From Fremontodendron californicum (lineage: Eukaryota; Streptophyta; Magnoliopsida; Malvales; Malvaceae): a stretch of 64,000 bases of DNA. Positions within the stretch are counted from its first letter, which is position 1. The number at the start of each line of letters is the position of its first letter. A program made the translations under genes and the position numbers. The notes beneath the pieces are model-generated. The model was not told where the DNA came from, ran no database searches, and worked only from the letters and a program-made list of their open reading frames with translations. Below are positions 22,057-33,445 of the stretch, piece by piece. The stretch is taken from the NCBI GenBank assembly GCA_030761205.1, contig JAULJL010000018.1, positions 10,064,501 to 10,128,500 on the forward strand. The letters are read 5' to 3'.

Positions 22057-23554
22057 TGATGCACCCAAAAGAGTGTATCTTTATTAAACCTTACAATTAA
22101 TGTGATCAATTATAGTAAAGTAGCATGCAAGGGTCGAATCCACAGAGATTGGTTTGTAGTTTATAAATTACTAGTTTAAAACTTAAATTCAAGAACAATA
22201 AAAGAAAATGGGGTTTTTGAAAGAGTTTTAAAAATTAAGAAAACAAGAAAAGTAAGAAGCAAATAAATAAGATGAAATCAAATATAAGAGAAATATGGTT
22301 AAGGTTTTATTCTCCACCACTAGACATCATTGAGAATCAATTTTAGATCTATCAACATCAATTAGCTATCAAAATTATCAATCGTAGATAACAACAAGCT
22401 CTGTTACCCCAATCTTTCCTCAGTTCGTCGTTAAACAGAACAAGCTCTCTATTTAATCTCTAACCACTAGACAACCTAGAATAAGCTCTCTAGACTTAAT
22501 GTAATGTCAGCTTTATAGTGAGAAAGATAGGTTGATCTAGGCAACAAACACATAATCTCGAATTGTTCAACCTATGTTATGTTCCACTTTGCAATTAGCG
22601 AAAACTTGACCATAATCATTAATCACAAATTGCCACTTATGAATAGGAAATCAAGACAATTGCACGGATCAAGTTTCCTAAATTAGCAATAGATAATTAT
22701 CAAGATTTATCTAGTTGTACACCTAAACAAATCAAGACAAAGATCATAAATAATTCTTATGGAAGAACAAAATCAACTTTGATAGAAAACTAATGATAGA
22801 TAAAATCTAAAAATCAATTACAGAACATGTCTAGGGCTTTGAAATCACCCTTAACCAAAGAGAAGTTTAGCCTTGCATAGGCATAATTAATATATACATA
22901 AAACTAAAAAGAAAATAAAAGAATGGAGAAGAAGAAGAAGAAAATTAATGATGATCTTTGAGTCTTCTCAAAAGATGTCTAGTTTGTGGCTCAAAAGATG
23001 GTATTTATAGAGTTTTAAAACCCTGGGAACAAGTCCTTGCCATACAAGTAAGCTTGGAGGCAGAAAAATCACGTTTTTGCACTTTTTTTGCGGTTTTTCG
23101 CGAACGTTTGGCGCCGCGGCGCCGGGCTTTCTGCCTTTCATTTTTCTACTGCATCATCTCACACTACTTCGGCTGATTTGGATGACCATTTATTGTCTGA
23201 TTTGGGCGTGTAAACTATCGTTGGAAAGGTATTAAAGTATTATTCAAAAGTAAAGAAGGAAGTTTCTTCAAATAAGGACTTTAACATCATGATTTCTCAT
23301 AAACAAGCTCCAGAGGTCAAATCTGCCTGATCGCTTTGCACTAAGAATTTGATCTTTTTGACTCCCAAGTCTTTTTCCATATTATGATTGTGATTTTATA
23401 AGCTCTTTAACATCATATTTGACATATTTTGACTTCATCTCTTCCCAAATACCTATAATTCAAAAATATAATATAATTAAACAAGATAAAGATTGAAAAC
23501 ATAACAAGAATTAAAGGTATAAAGGCATAAAATGTATATTTTATGAGCTTATCA
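22057..23554 (-). repeat. 3' LTR of the nested element
   Basis: On the minus strand it runs from TGATAAGCTCATAAAA to GGGTGCATCA, with TG...CA tips. It matches 26701-28156 closely throughout, including GTAGCATGCAAGGGTCGAAT and CTAACCACTAGACAACCTAG. Confidence 0.9.
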
Positions 23555-23570
23555 AATACCCCCACGCTTA
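23555..23570 (-). other. Polypurine tract of the nested element
   Basis: On the minus strand, TAAGCGTGGGGGTATT abuts the LTR start TGATAAGC. Confidence 0.75.
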
Positions 23571-25494
23571 GCTTTTTGCTAGTCCTCGAGCAAAACAAAA
23601 GAAAAACAAAATAATAAAATCTAATCTAATCCACTTTCATAGGAATCACGGTGGCACTTATTAGCATGTGACATAAGTCTTTAAACCCCTAGGTGTCCCT
23701 AGTGGACGAGTTTAGTCTCGTGAGGGTTTACTAGAACGATACCCAAAAACATTGAAAAACTAAAATAAAAATAAACTAACATACACTAAAAATAGTTACT
23801 CCTAATCCTTTCAATATAAATTAGAGACAATCTTTGAACAAGTCTTATAAACTAATCAATAGCTTAAAGAATTTCACAAAAAATCATGCTTGAATGTAAA
23901 TAGTTTGAGTTAAGCCAATATTAACATAACATATTTCAATCAAAATAGTGCATATTCAAACTTAATCTCAACTTCTCACATGGGATACTCTCATGATTTT
24001 CACTCTTTAAAGCAGTGGTAAAGTGTTTACACTCAATCAATCTCATGAAAATAGTTCTACCATATGCTTGCTTGTTCACCTATTTTTCACTATTTAGATC
24101 ATGCAACTTCATAAATCAAGAAGTCTTTATTCAAGGTTGTAATGGGGCCAAGGATTGTAATTTGGTTAAAGAATAAAATGATAAAGATATCACAAAGGTT
24201 CCAAATATTTCATAGAGTTTAGAGACATAATAAAATCATACAAATAAAACTTCTCAAAACTCTTATAAAGCACATAATAACATAGGCTAAATATTCATGT
24301 TGAGCCTTTGCTTTATTCTAACCAACTTTGTAACATCTTTTTCTTTAACCAAAAGTTCAAGAGATGATTCAAATTTTTTTTTCCAATATGGGAATGTATT
24401 TGACAATGATCCCTTTCTTTTTCTCTTGACTTTTTTTTTTTCTTTTCTTCCCCCACACTTATCTTTTGTTTTCAACCCAAATTTTCAATAAGTATCCCTT
24501 GTTTTGCAATATGTCTCAAACATTCTAGTCCATATTTAGAACAAGGGTAAAGATATAAATGTGTTTAGGCTAGGTGTAAGATGTGGTTACCAATAAAATA
24601 GCTTAATCAATATAGGCTTAAATTGGCTCACTAGGGGGATGTTCTCTTGGAACATCAATAATGGATGGCTGTTTGGCCCTAGTTATAATCCTAATGCCTC
24701 TATCATATTCATGTTGTCACATGTATCAATATAGTCTCAAACGATTTAAAGCAAGTTCTAAAGAAACATGTTATCATGAGAGCACACAAGAAAAAAATTA
24801 GATTCATATGTATAATGCATCAATCATATAGGCTCAAAACTCACAAGGATGATTATACAATTCAATATTAAGTCTAAACATGCTTCTTTCTCAATCAACA
24901 TATCATATTAAAATAGCTCATAAAAAATGATTTCAAGCTTAGTTCTCATGAAAATCTTCTCAATAATAACCAGTTTTAGACCTATACAATTCATATCTCA
25001 TCATTGTATTGAAAGGAACTAAAACACACTAAAATAATAATAATAATAATAAATAAATAAATAAATCTTAAATTCTTCCCCCCATGATTAATTCTTACAT
25101 TGTCCTCAATGTAATACTATCACCCCATATGCAAGAATTATATGTAAAAGAAAAGAACTACTAAATAAAAGAAGAAAAATAACTAAAAAAAATATAAAAA
25201 AAAAAATAGAGGGATGGAAAGTAAAAAATAGCAAAAATTGTTATAATGTGTGCTCTCCATCTAATTGGGTTGCCTCCCAATAAGCGCTTGGTTTATTGTC
25301 CTTAGCCTGACTTATTAAAACACAAAAACAAACAAAATTATTAAAAACTCAAAACAAAGCAAACTAATGAAAAATAAATCTAAAAAATTAAAACGAAGCA
25401 AGAAAGAAAAAGAAAACAAATCTGTTATGGCAGGTTGACAATTTCTTCATTAATTGGGCTGCCTCCCAATTAGCACTTGATTTAATGTGTCCAC
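23571..25494 (-). other. Non-coding interior of the nested element
   Basis: About 1.9 kb without any domain. It contains two related tracts, TAATTGGGTTGCCTCCCAAT (near 25264) and TAATTGGGCTGCCTCCCAAT (near 25454), plus (AAT)n and A-rich runs near 25035-25070. This is where pol would be in a complete element, so pol has been deleted or replaced. Confidence 0.7.
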
Positions 25495-26566
25495 CTAACC
25501 AACACCCCTTCTTGGCTTTTTAGGCTTGTCAGGCTCATACATGAAACTTCCTAAATTTGTGCGTTTGATAGGAAGCTTTCTTTGCACAACAGTGGATGCA
25601 TTCTCCATTACAAGTATTATTCCATCATCCTTTCTGGTGCATAGCTCATCAAGGAATGGTGCATATTTTGGTACTTGTTGAATGGCATCCACAAACAAGC
25701 TGTTTAAGGTTTTCGGCATGTGTTGTTCATGTTCCTCATCCTTAAACTTTTCGAATCTACTAGGAAAAGGTGGAGATTATTGACAAATGGAACCTTAGAC
25801 GTTACCTCAGATGTCGAAGTACTCTCATTTGGAGTTGAAGCTTCATTATCTTCCAGAAGTAAATCAATCTAAAGTTCTTTCTCATCATCGGGTTCCCTTG
25901 GACTTTCTGATTCATCCTCAAGTTGTTTGGGACTCGCATTCTCCTCGGGATCAATCATAGTTTGGGAAAATAATTGTTCATGTAGTTCCTCAGATCCTTC
26001 TTCTACCTATCGTGCCATACCACTAGCTAATTGGCTCATTTGCGTTTCCAAATTCTGGATACTTACCTGAAGACTTGTCCTTGTTTCCTGAATGTTTGCC
26101 CATGTTTCCTGTTGAAATTGCAAATTATTAGCAGCAAAAGTATTGACAAGGTCTTCTAAAGAAGTACCTGAACTTTGAGGTGGGGGCTGCAAAAGATCTG
26201 GTTCTTGAGACCATGATTGATTGAAGCTAGATGGATGAGTGTAATTGGCATAAGGATCTACTTCTTGATAATTTCTCAAGTAGCCATAATTAGTATGATT
26301 CCACTATCCCTCATTGTAAGTGTTTGGGAAAGCATCATACTGTTATCCTTGGAACTCTTGATGGCTTTGGTATCCTTCCACATCATAGGCTGGTTCAAAA
26401 TTATCTTTTTGGTAGTATGGGCACCAATTGGTTGGATGATCCATCATAAAGCACACTCCACACTGCTTGATTGTTGAATCTTACTTATGGCCACATGTTG
26501 AACTATGGAGATGAGATTGTCTAGTTGATTATGAAGGTTATGAAGTTTTGATGTAGCACCTGCCAT
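25495..26566 (-). pseudogene. Athila-type gag C-terminal remnant of the nested element
   Basis: The minus-strand segment after the primer site opens MAGATSKLHNLHNQLDN, then in a shifted frame has a zinc knuckle CGVCFMMDHPTNWC (near 26440-26482). Next come a Gln-rich coiled stretch (26279-26007, QNLETQMSQLAS) and the segment FVDAIQQVPKYAPFLDELC followed by ASTVVQRKLP (25719-25495). These are typical of the gag-protease junction of Athila elements. The capsid-forming gag domain that should lie before the knuckle is missing, since only about 220 bp separate the primer site from the knuckle. Stops and frame changes are present. Confidence 0.75.
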
Positions 26567-26676
26567 CTCTTCTTACTTGAAATTTGAAAACAAAAATCTG
26601 TATGTACAAGAAAAAAAATATTAATTACAACTGAAAATAAGAATAAACCAAGTAACGAATAAACTAAAGAAAGCAA

Positions 26677-26694
26677 TCCCCGGCAACGACGCCA
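26677..26694 (-). other. Primer binding site, tRNA-Asp type
   Basis: On the minus strand TGGCGTCGTTGCCGGGGA, six bases after the LTR end. It differs at one position from the complement of the plant tRNA-Asp 3' end (TGGCGCCGTTGCCGGGGA). Confidence 0.8.
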
Positions 26695-26700
26695 AAAACT

Positions 26701-28156
26701 TGATGCACCCAAAATAGTGTATCTTTATTAAATCTTGCAATTAATATGATCAATTATAGTAAAGTAGCATGCAAGGGTCGAATCCACAGAGATTGGTTTT
26801 TAGTTTATAAATTACTAGTTTAAAACTTAAATTCAAGAACAATAAAAGAAAAGGGGATTTTTGAAAGAGTTTCAAAAATTAAGAAAACAAGAAAAGTAAG
26901 AAGCATATAAATAAGATGAAATCAAATATAAGAGAAATATGGTTAAGGTTTCATTCTCCACCACTAAACATCATTGAGAATCAATTTCAGATCTATCAAC
27001 ATCAATTAGCAATCAAAATTATCAATCGTAGATAACAGCAAGCTTTGTTACCCTAAACTTTCCTTAGTTTGTCATTAAATAGAACAAGCTCTCTATTTAA
27101 TCTCTAACCACTAGACAACCTAGAATAAGCTCTCTAGATTTAATGTAATGTCAGCTTTATAATGAGAAAGATAGGTTGATCTAGGCAACAAACAAATAAG
27201 CTCGGATTGTTCAACCTATGTTATGTACCACTTCGCAATTAGCGAAAACTTGACCATAATCATTAATCACAAATTGCCACTTATTAATAGGAAATCAAGA
27301 CTATTACACAGATCAAGATTCCTAAACTAGCAATATATAATTATCAAGATCTATCTAGTTGTACACCTAAAAAAATCAAGACAAAGATCATAAACAATTC
27401 TTATGGAAGAATATAATCAACTTTGATAGAAAACTAATGATAGATAAAATCTAAAAATCAATTACAAAACATGTCTAGGGCTTTGAAATCACCTTTAATC
27501 AATGAGAAGTTTAGCCTTGCATAGGCATAATTAATATATACATAAAACTAAAAAGAAAAATAAAAGAATGGAGAAGAAGAAGAAAATTAATGATGATCCA
27601 TGAGTCTCCTCAAAAGATGTCTAGTTTGTGGCTCAAAAGATGGTATTTATAGAGTTTTAAAACCCTGAGAACAAGTCCTTTCCGTAGAAGTAAGCGTGGA
27701 GGCAGAAAAATCACGTTTTTGCACCTTTTTTTGCGGTTTTTCCCGAACCTTTGGCATCGCGGCGCTGGGCTTTTTGCCTTCCATTTTTCTGCTGCATCAT
27801 CTCGTACTTCTTCAGTTGATTTGGATGATTATTTCTTGTCCGATTTGTGCGTGTAAACTACCGTTGGAAAGGTATTCAAGTCAGATTCAAAATTCAATAG
27901 GAAGTTTCTTCAAATAAGGACTTTAACATCATGATTTCTTAGCAACAAGCTCCGGAGGTCAAATCTGCCTGATCTTGCACTAAGAATTTGATCTTTTTTA
28001 CTCCCAAGTCTTTTTCCATCTTATGATTGTGACTTTATAAGCTCTTTAACATCATATTTGACATCTTTTGACTTCATCTCTTCCAAAATAACTATAATTA
28101 AAAAATATAATATAAGTAAACAAGATAAAGATCGAAAACATAACAAGAACTAAAGG
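26701..28156 (-). repeat. 5' LTR of the nested element, outer end missing
   Basis: It aligns with 22057-23554 but stops at AACTAAAGG. The last 30-40 bases present in the other copy (TATAAAGGCATAAAATGTAT to GAGCTTATCA) are absent, and the sequence passes straight to ATTGCGGCCGC of the antisense gene. A small deletion at the insertion junction explains this and the lack of a target duplication. Confidence 0.85.
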
Positions 28157-28927
28157 ATTGCGGCCGCATGCCTGTTGATTCGCTGCTCGGCAATGTTGAC
28201 AGATGCATGAATTGGGTTCGTGATCACCTTCCCTCTTGGGAGGTGAGGGCCATTGAGGATTGCTCGTTGAGGACTGCTCAGCGCTGCCTGCTTACCAGTA
28301 TGGTGGAGATGAGTGTGGTTCTGTGACCGAGATTGCTCGTGGACAGCTCGCCAAGGTACAAGATCACCTTTTTGCGAGAGAGAAGGAGATAGGCCTCTTA
28401 AAGTAGAGTTTGTTGGAGGAGGATGAGAAGAGGGAATCACCCATCACTGGCGAAATGGCCAAGGCTGTGGAAGCAGAGAAGGGGAAGTTCGCCTTTTTCT
28501 TGGAGTCAGAGAAGGCAAAGTTTGATCTTGCCTTGGAGGAGAAAGAGAACCAGGTGATCGAGGAGGCGGTCAACATGGTTGTCCAATTCAGGCAGACAAC
28601 CCTCACTGGGGTCCAATTGGTTTATAGACCTTTGGATTGTAGGGGGATAGATTTTATTGCCATCAGGACGGCGTCCGAGGGCTTTCATCTTTTCCACCCG
28701 GATGTGGCCTCTTTGGGGGAGTTGAGGGAGAAGTTTGGTATGGTCCGGGTCCTCTCTGTTCCTCAGACGCCCATGAACAAGTCTATGCCTCAGACCCTTA
28801 TAGGTGATCAGCTACCACCGTCTACTGCTATTGAGGAGGCTCTTGTTGCTGACTTGTTTATTGTAGATCCCCTGGGGGAGGTAACGTTGGAGACCCTCCT
28901 GTTGTTGATGGTGGGGAAGGAAATGTA
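28157..28927 (+). pseudogene. Antisense extra gene of the Tat-lineage element, 3' part
   Basis: Continuation of the gene broken at 22056. It reads MPVDSLLGNVDRCMNWVRD, SLRTAQRCLLTSMVEMS, then from 28410 a long open stretch of 172 aa. That stretch has a charged, coiled-coil-like part (AKAVEAEKGKFAFFLESEK, FDLALEEKENQVIEE) and a C-terminal part (GIDFIAIRTASEGFHLFHPD, LGELREKFGM), ending at 28927. The layout (globular N-part, disordered middle, coiled coil, short C-terminal domain) matches antisense proteins of Tat elements as I know them. A stop separates the first 50 residues from the long frame. An AT-rich tract with AATGAAAAAT near 29003 could be its polyadenylation region. Confidence 0.6.
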
Positions 28928-29194
28928 ACGGGAAGGTAGTAGTCTCGTAGTCAAGAACCTTGTAAATAAGGCTTAGGATTATGTTATCGCTTTTTATTTA
29001 TGAATGAAAAATTATGCATTTCATCCATTGTTCGCCTTATTTTGATCGTTTGTGCTTCTTCTTATTGAGTCTATTTAATTAACTATGTCGATGTGCACTT
29101 TCGAATTTGTTTTTTGAATATCTGTTCTCAGTGTGTTGGCGAGGTGCTATTGTTTGTTGCAGATTGCTGCTTTGTTGATTACGGGATAAAGGGG

Positions 29195-29850
29195 CTTCCA
29201 ACATGTGAGTTGGTCAGCTACGTGGTGTTTTATGGCAGACGCATATGATGGAGTAGAATGAAGAGCCAATTGGAAGGTATTGGGCGCGATACACAGTGTC
29301 TTATGGCGAGCACATGTGCGTGAGTGCATAGAGGAGCCAGTTAAAGGCTATTGGGCGTGATATACAGTGTCTTATGGCGAGCACACGTGCATGAGCGCAT
29401 GGAAGAGCCAGTTAGAGGCTATTGGGCATGATACACGGTGTCTTATGGTGAGAACGCGTGATTGAATGCATGGAAGAGCCAGTTAGAGGCTATTGGACGT
29501 GGTACATGGTGTCTTATTGCTAGCACGCGTGATTGAATACAAGGAAAAGCCAGTTAGAGGCTGTTGAGTGTGTTACTTGGTGTCTTATGGCGAGCACACG
29601 TGATTGAACGCATGGGAAAGCCAGTTAGAGGATGTTGAGCATGTTACACGGTGTCTTATGGCGAGCTCACGTGATTGAACTCATGGAAAAGCCAGTTAGA
29701 GGCTGTTGAGCGTGTTACACGGTGTCTTTTGGCGAGCAGATGTGATTGAACGTATGTGAGATCCATTTAGAGGCTGTTGAGCATGTTACACGATGTCTTA
29801 TGGCGAGCACACGTGATTGAACACATGGGAGAGCCAGTTAGAGGCCGTTG
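29195..29850. repeat. 71-bp tandem array inside the Tat-lineage element
   Basis: Nine units, each with GAGCCAGTTAGAGGCTGTTG, a GTGTTACACGGTGTCTTATGG part and CGAGCACACGTGATTGAACG. The GCC of the conserved GAGCCAGTTA falls at 29265, 29336, 29407, 29478, then continues to 29833 with exact 71-base steps. The array lies between the integrase end and the antisense gene end, in the element's 3' untranslated region. Confidence 0.95.
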
Positions 29851-29950
29851 CGAGTAGGTTTGGTGAGGTGGCGAACTTGACGATGCCTACAAAATGGACT
29901 TGTAATATTATTTGCACGAAAGGAAGTACATATTTACAAGAAGTATTTTT

Positions 29951-31039
29951 TCAGGTGAATCGCATTCCAGGTTCTCGGTATAAGGCTTTCGTCCATTCGT
30001 TCCAGTGCATAGGCATCGAAGCCAATCTTCTTGACGACTTTGTACGATCCTTCCCAATTCGTAGCCCTCTTACCTGTTTACCCGCTGGTCTGCTGGCTTC
30101 GCAATTTTTGAGGACGAGGTCGTCGACTTGGAATTGTCTGCCTTTCACCTTGGAGTTGTAATAGTTGGCGACCTGGTGTGATTTGGTGGCCTGTTTTACT
30201 TGTGCCCAATCTCTGGTTTCTTCTAGGAGATCTAGGTTTGCTCTGAGTGCTTCTTCGTTCAAGGCGGAGTCGTAGTGAGCCGTTCTTAGGGAGTTGATGT
30301 CTATGTCAGCTAGTATCATACCCTCTATCCCGTACATCAGGTTGAAAAGTGTCTCGCCTATGCCTGAATGGGACGTGATGGCCCACAAGATTCCTGGCAT
30401 TTCCTCCAACCATGCCCTCTTGGCGTAGTCGAGCTTCTTCTTCAAGCCTTGGAGGATATTCTTGTTCATCGCCTCCACCTGTCTGTTCGTTTGGGGGTGT
30501 TTGACCGAGTTGTGAGTCAGCAGGATTTTGAAGTTGTAGCAAAATTTCTTCAACTTGCCCCCTTGAAACTGTGCACCATTGTTCGTCACAATGGTGTTAG
30601 GAACCCCGTATCTGCACATTATAGACTTTCAGACGAAAGTCTCAATCACTTTTTCCGTGATGGTCGTCACTGCTTTCGCTTCTACCCACTTGGTAAAGTA
30701 TTTGCAGGTGACGACTACAAACTTCTTCTGGCCGATGGCAATCGGAAATAGTCCCAGGATATCGATACCTCACATTGCGAATGACCAAGGGCTCGGTAGC
30801 TGGTTAAGTAACTCTGTAGGTTGCCTAGGTACGGCGACGAATCTCTGGCACTTGTCACATTTTTTGACCAGCTCCGTGGCATCTTTCTTCATCGTCGGCC
30901 AGTAGAAACCCAATCTCAGTGCCTTTTGTGCCAGCGACCTGCCCTCCATGTGATTTCCACATACACCTTCGTGGATTTCCCGAAAGATATAGTCGGCCTC
31001 CTTTGGTTCTAAGCATCTTAGTAGGGGTTTGCTGGACAA
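29951..31039 (-). pseudogene. Integrase of the Tat-lineage element
   Basis: Integrase inserts the cDNA into the chromosome. The N-terminal HHCC zinc domain is readable: EIHEGVCGNHMEGR (His pair) and CDKCQRF (Cys pair), 31039-30770. The core continues after a TGA at 30770-30772, where related proteins have Trp, with GIDILGLFP holding the first catalytic Asp. The next block (30619-29951, 222 aa) has TNNGAQF, where the second catalytic Asp is replaced by Asn (codon 30581-30583), and QVEAMNKN with the catalytic Glu. The C-terminal part includes FQVDDLVL. It is dead by both stop and active-site loss. Confidence 0.85.
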
Positions 31040-31045
31040 CTTTCT

Positions 31046-31660
31046 TTACAAGGCGTCGCCCATTGTTGTGTATCTGGTGGCCTTTCTTCTTAGCCTTAAC
31101 TGCTCATTTGGGTCTTTTGGTAGCATTCCATATTTTAGAAAGTTCGCGATGGGGATCAACCAACTCTGACCGTCAGTTAGCTGAAGGAGTTCTTCCCCAT
31201 CTTGGCGGCTTGGCGAGGGGCGATGTTCGAGGAGAATCTTTCCCCTTTGTCTGATCTCGATGGTGGAGGCAAACTTGGACAGCGAGTAAGCCCTGGTATT
31301 ATCTTCTCCAACGATTTGCTTTACCGTTAGGTGATTGAACTGTTGCTTCAAATTCAGCACCCGTTTATAATACTTTACCAAGCTTGGCTCCCTGACCTCA
31401 TACTCCCCGTTTACTTGTCTCGCCACCAGCTGAGAGTCAGTCGACACAAGTAGCTTTTTTGCATCGAGCTTTAGTGCTAACTCTGGCCCTACCAGGAGGG
31501 CTTCGTACTTCGTCGCGTTGTTGGAGGCAGGGAAGCCGAAGGATAACCCGTATTTCCATTCGCTTCCATGGGGGTCGGTTAGCAAGATTTCGGCCCTTGA
31601 TCCCTCATTTCCTGAGGATTCGTCTACATATAGTGTCCATGTGCCGCTAGGGGCGGGCTT
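31046..31660 (-). pseudogene. Second (Tat-type) RNase H of the Tat-lineage element
   Basis: RNase H of RVT_3 type, an extra copy characteristic of Tat-lineage pol. It starts WTLYVDES (first catalytic Asp), then GLSFGFPASNNATKYEALL, VSTDSQLVARQVNGEYEV (third acidic residue, DS), IVGEDNTRAYSLSKFAS. The acidic residue usually before YEAL is Lys here (codon 31508-31510), so activity is unlikely. A linker to integrase follows with no stop up to 31046. Confidence 0.75.
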
Positions 31661-31799
31661 CGATTGCTGGGGCTTTTGTATTAAGGTTGGTTCTGGAGGT
31701 GGTGGTGGTGGCGGTGTCTTTTTATCATTGGGGTTAGGTGGGGGCTCATCGGGTAGTGGACCGGTGCCGTGATGGCGTTGGTGAATGAATATTTGGCTA

Positions 31800-33060
31800 T
31801 AAAGTCTGCTAAGGCCTGAGCTTGATAGCCTTCCTTGGCCTATACTCTAGACCTAATTCGCACAGCTCGACGCTCCACTTGGTCATCTTGCCTGACATGT
31901 CCTCCTTCTGTAGGACTTCCCTGAGCTGCTGATCCGTCAATACTGTGATAGGGTGAGCTTGAAAATACTGCCTCAAGCACCTGACAGTAATTATCAGGGC
32001 AAATATGGTTTTTCCAGTCGAGTGTAGTTAATTTTCCTATTCTGTAGAGCTTGACTGATAAGGTAAACTAGGATCTGGCGAGCTTCCTATTCCTTAAGCA
32101 ACACAGCCACCATGGTTTCATCTGAGGCCGCCAGGTAGATACATAGCTAGTGTCCTGGCGAGGGGCTAGTTAGTAGGGGCGGCGAGCACAAATACTTCTT
32201 CAACTCTTCAAAGGCCTTTTGACAATTTTCGGTCCATTGGTACTTGGAGGCTCCTCTGAGTACCTTAAAGAAGGGTAGGCATTTGTTGACGAGTTTAGAG
32301 ACAAATCTGTTGAGGGCGACCATTCTGCCCGTGAGCCTTTGCATTTCCTTGGTATTTTTCGGTGGGCACATGCCCAGGACTGCCTGAATCTTTTTTGGAT
32401 TCACTTCTATTCCTCTGTTGGAGACCATGAAGCCAAGGAACTTCCCCACCCCTACTGCGAACGCGCATTTTTTTTGGGTTTAGTCTTATGTTGTCTTCCT
32501 GATAACGTCGATAACCTCCTCCAGGTCGAGGACGTGTTGGTCCAGTGAGGAGCTCTTAACCAACATGTCGTCCACATATACCATATTATTCCACCCAATC
32601 TGATCTCTGAAGAGTCTGTTTACTAACCTTTGGTAAGTGGCTTCTACGTTTTTTTAACCCAAAAGGCATCACTTGATAACAGAATAGACATTCCTCAGTG
32701 ACGAATGACGTTTTGTCCTGATCGTGAGGGTTCATTCTAATCTGATTGTAGTCGAAGAAAGCGTTCATGAAGCTCAGATACTTGTGTCCTGCTGAGGAGT
32801 CGACCAAGCGACCTATGACGGGCAGGGGGAAACTGTCTTTGGGACAGACCTTATTCAAATATGTGAAATTCACACACATTTGCCACTTTTCACTGGCCTT
32901 CTTTACCATCACCACGTTGGCGAACCAGTCTGGGTAACTCACCTCCGTTATAAAGTCGACGGCGAGTAGTTTCTCAACTTCTTCTCTAATTGCTCTGACT
33001 CGCTCGGGGGCGAACTAACGCTTCTTTTGTCTAATTGGATTTGCTGCTGGGTTCACATTT
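31800..33060 (-). pseudogene. Reverse transcriptase and RNase H of the Tat-lineage element
   Basis: RT copies element RNA into DNA. Readable blocks: FAPERVRAIREEVEKLLAVD, NVVMVKKASEKWQMCVNFT, YLNKVCPKDSFPLP, then SFMNAFFDYNQI. In the last block the motif A Asp is Asn (codon 32763-32765) and the usual SGY is FDY. YQVMPFGLKK follows, then a frame change; the YVDD box is intact (32567-32578). The thumb region (32449-32147) reads KFLGFMVSNRGIEVNP, NRFVSKLVNKCLPF, WTENCQKAFEELKKYL. The first RNase H below 32147 is in pieces. Confidence 0.85.
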
Positions 33061-33445
33061 AAAGAGTGTGTGATGATCTTTGGATCTATGCCTGGTATAT
33101 CGATCACCGACCATGAAAAGATGTCAACATTCTCTTGCAACATAGTCACCAGGGGCTATCTTTCTAGTTTTCCCAAAGAAGACCCGATCTTAGTTGTTCT
33201 AATTGAGTTTTTCGGACACAGAGGAATCGTCTTTGTTTGTTCTGCGGGCTCTGCCTTGTACTGATTCGTCTCTGCCCTATTATCCAGGCTTTTCAAGGTG
33301 AGCATGGTTTTATCAATTAGGTTGACCTAACACTCGGTTAGCTACCCCCAGTCTGCTTTCTCAAGATCAATTTCGACCCCTTGATTCTTTCTGGCGAGCT
33401 ATATAGATAACACGTGGCATTGTCGTGCCGTTTGCTGATCCATCT

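Larger units (their letters stand above)
22057..28156 (-). mobile_element. Nested non-autonomous Athila-like LTR retrotransposon
   Basis: LTRs of about 1.5 kb (22057-23554 and 26701-28156) enclose a 3.1-kb interior. The interior has a tRNA-Asp-type primer site, a gag remnant and a polypurine tract, but no protease catalytic domain, RT, RNase H or integrase. About nine differences were counted by eye in the first 215 LTR bases, fewer than in the host element, consistent with later insertion. It lies within the antisense gene of the surrounding element. No target duplication can be shown, because the right LTR lacks its outer 30-40 bases. Confidence 0.88.

Noticed and set aside
26677..26694. 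tRNA-like sequence
   Set aside because: It is only the 18-base primer site complementary to a tRNA 3' end; no cloverleaf is present.
28158..28170. GCGGCCGC next to an LTR end, suspected cloning-vector junction
   Set aside because: Flanking sequence is continuous with the retroelement's antisense gene on the right and the LTR on the left; no vector or adaptor sequence is present.
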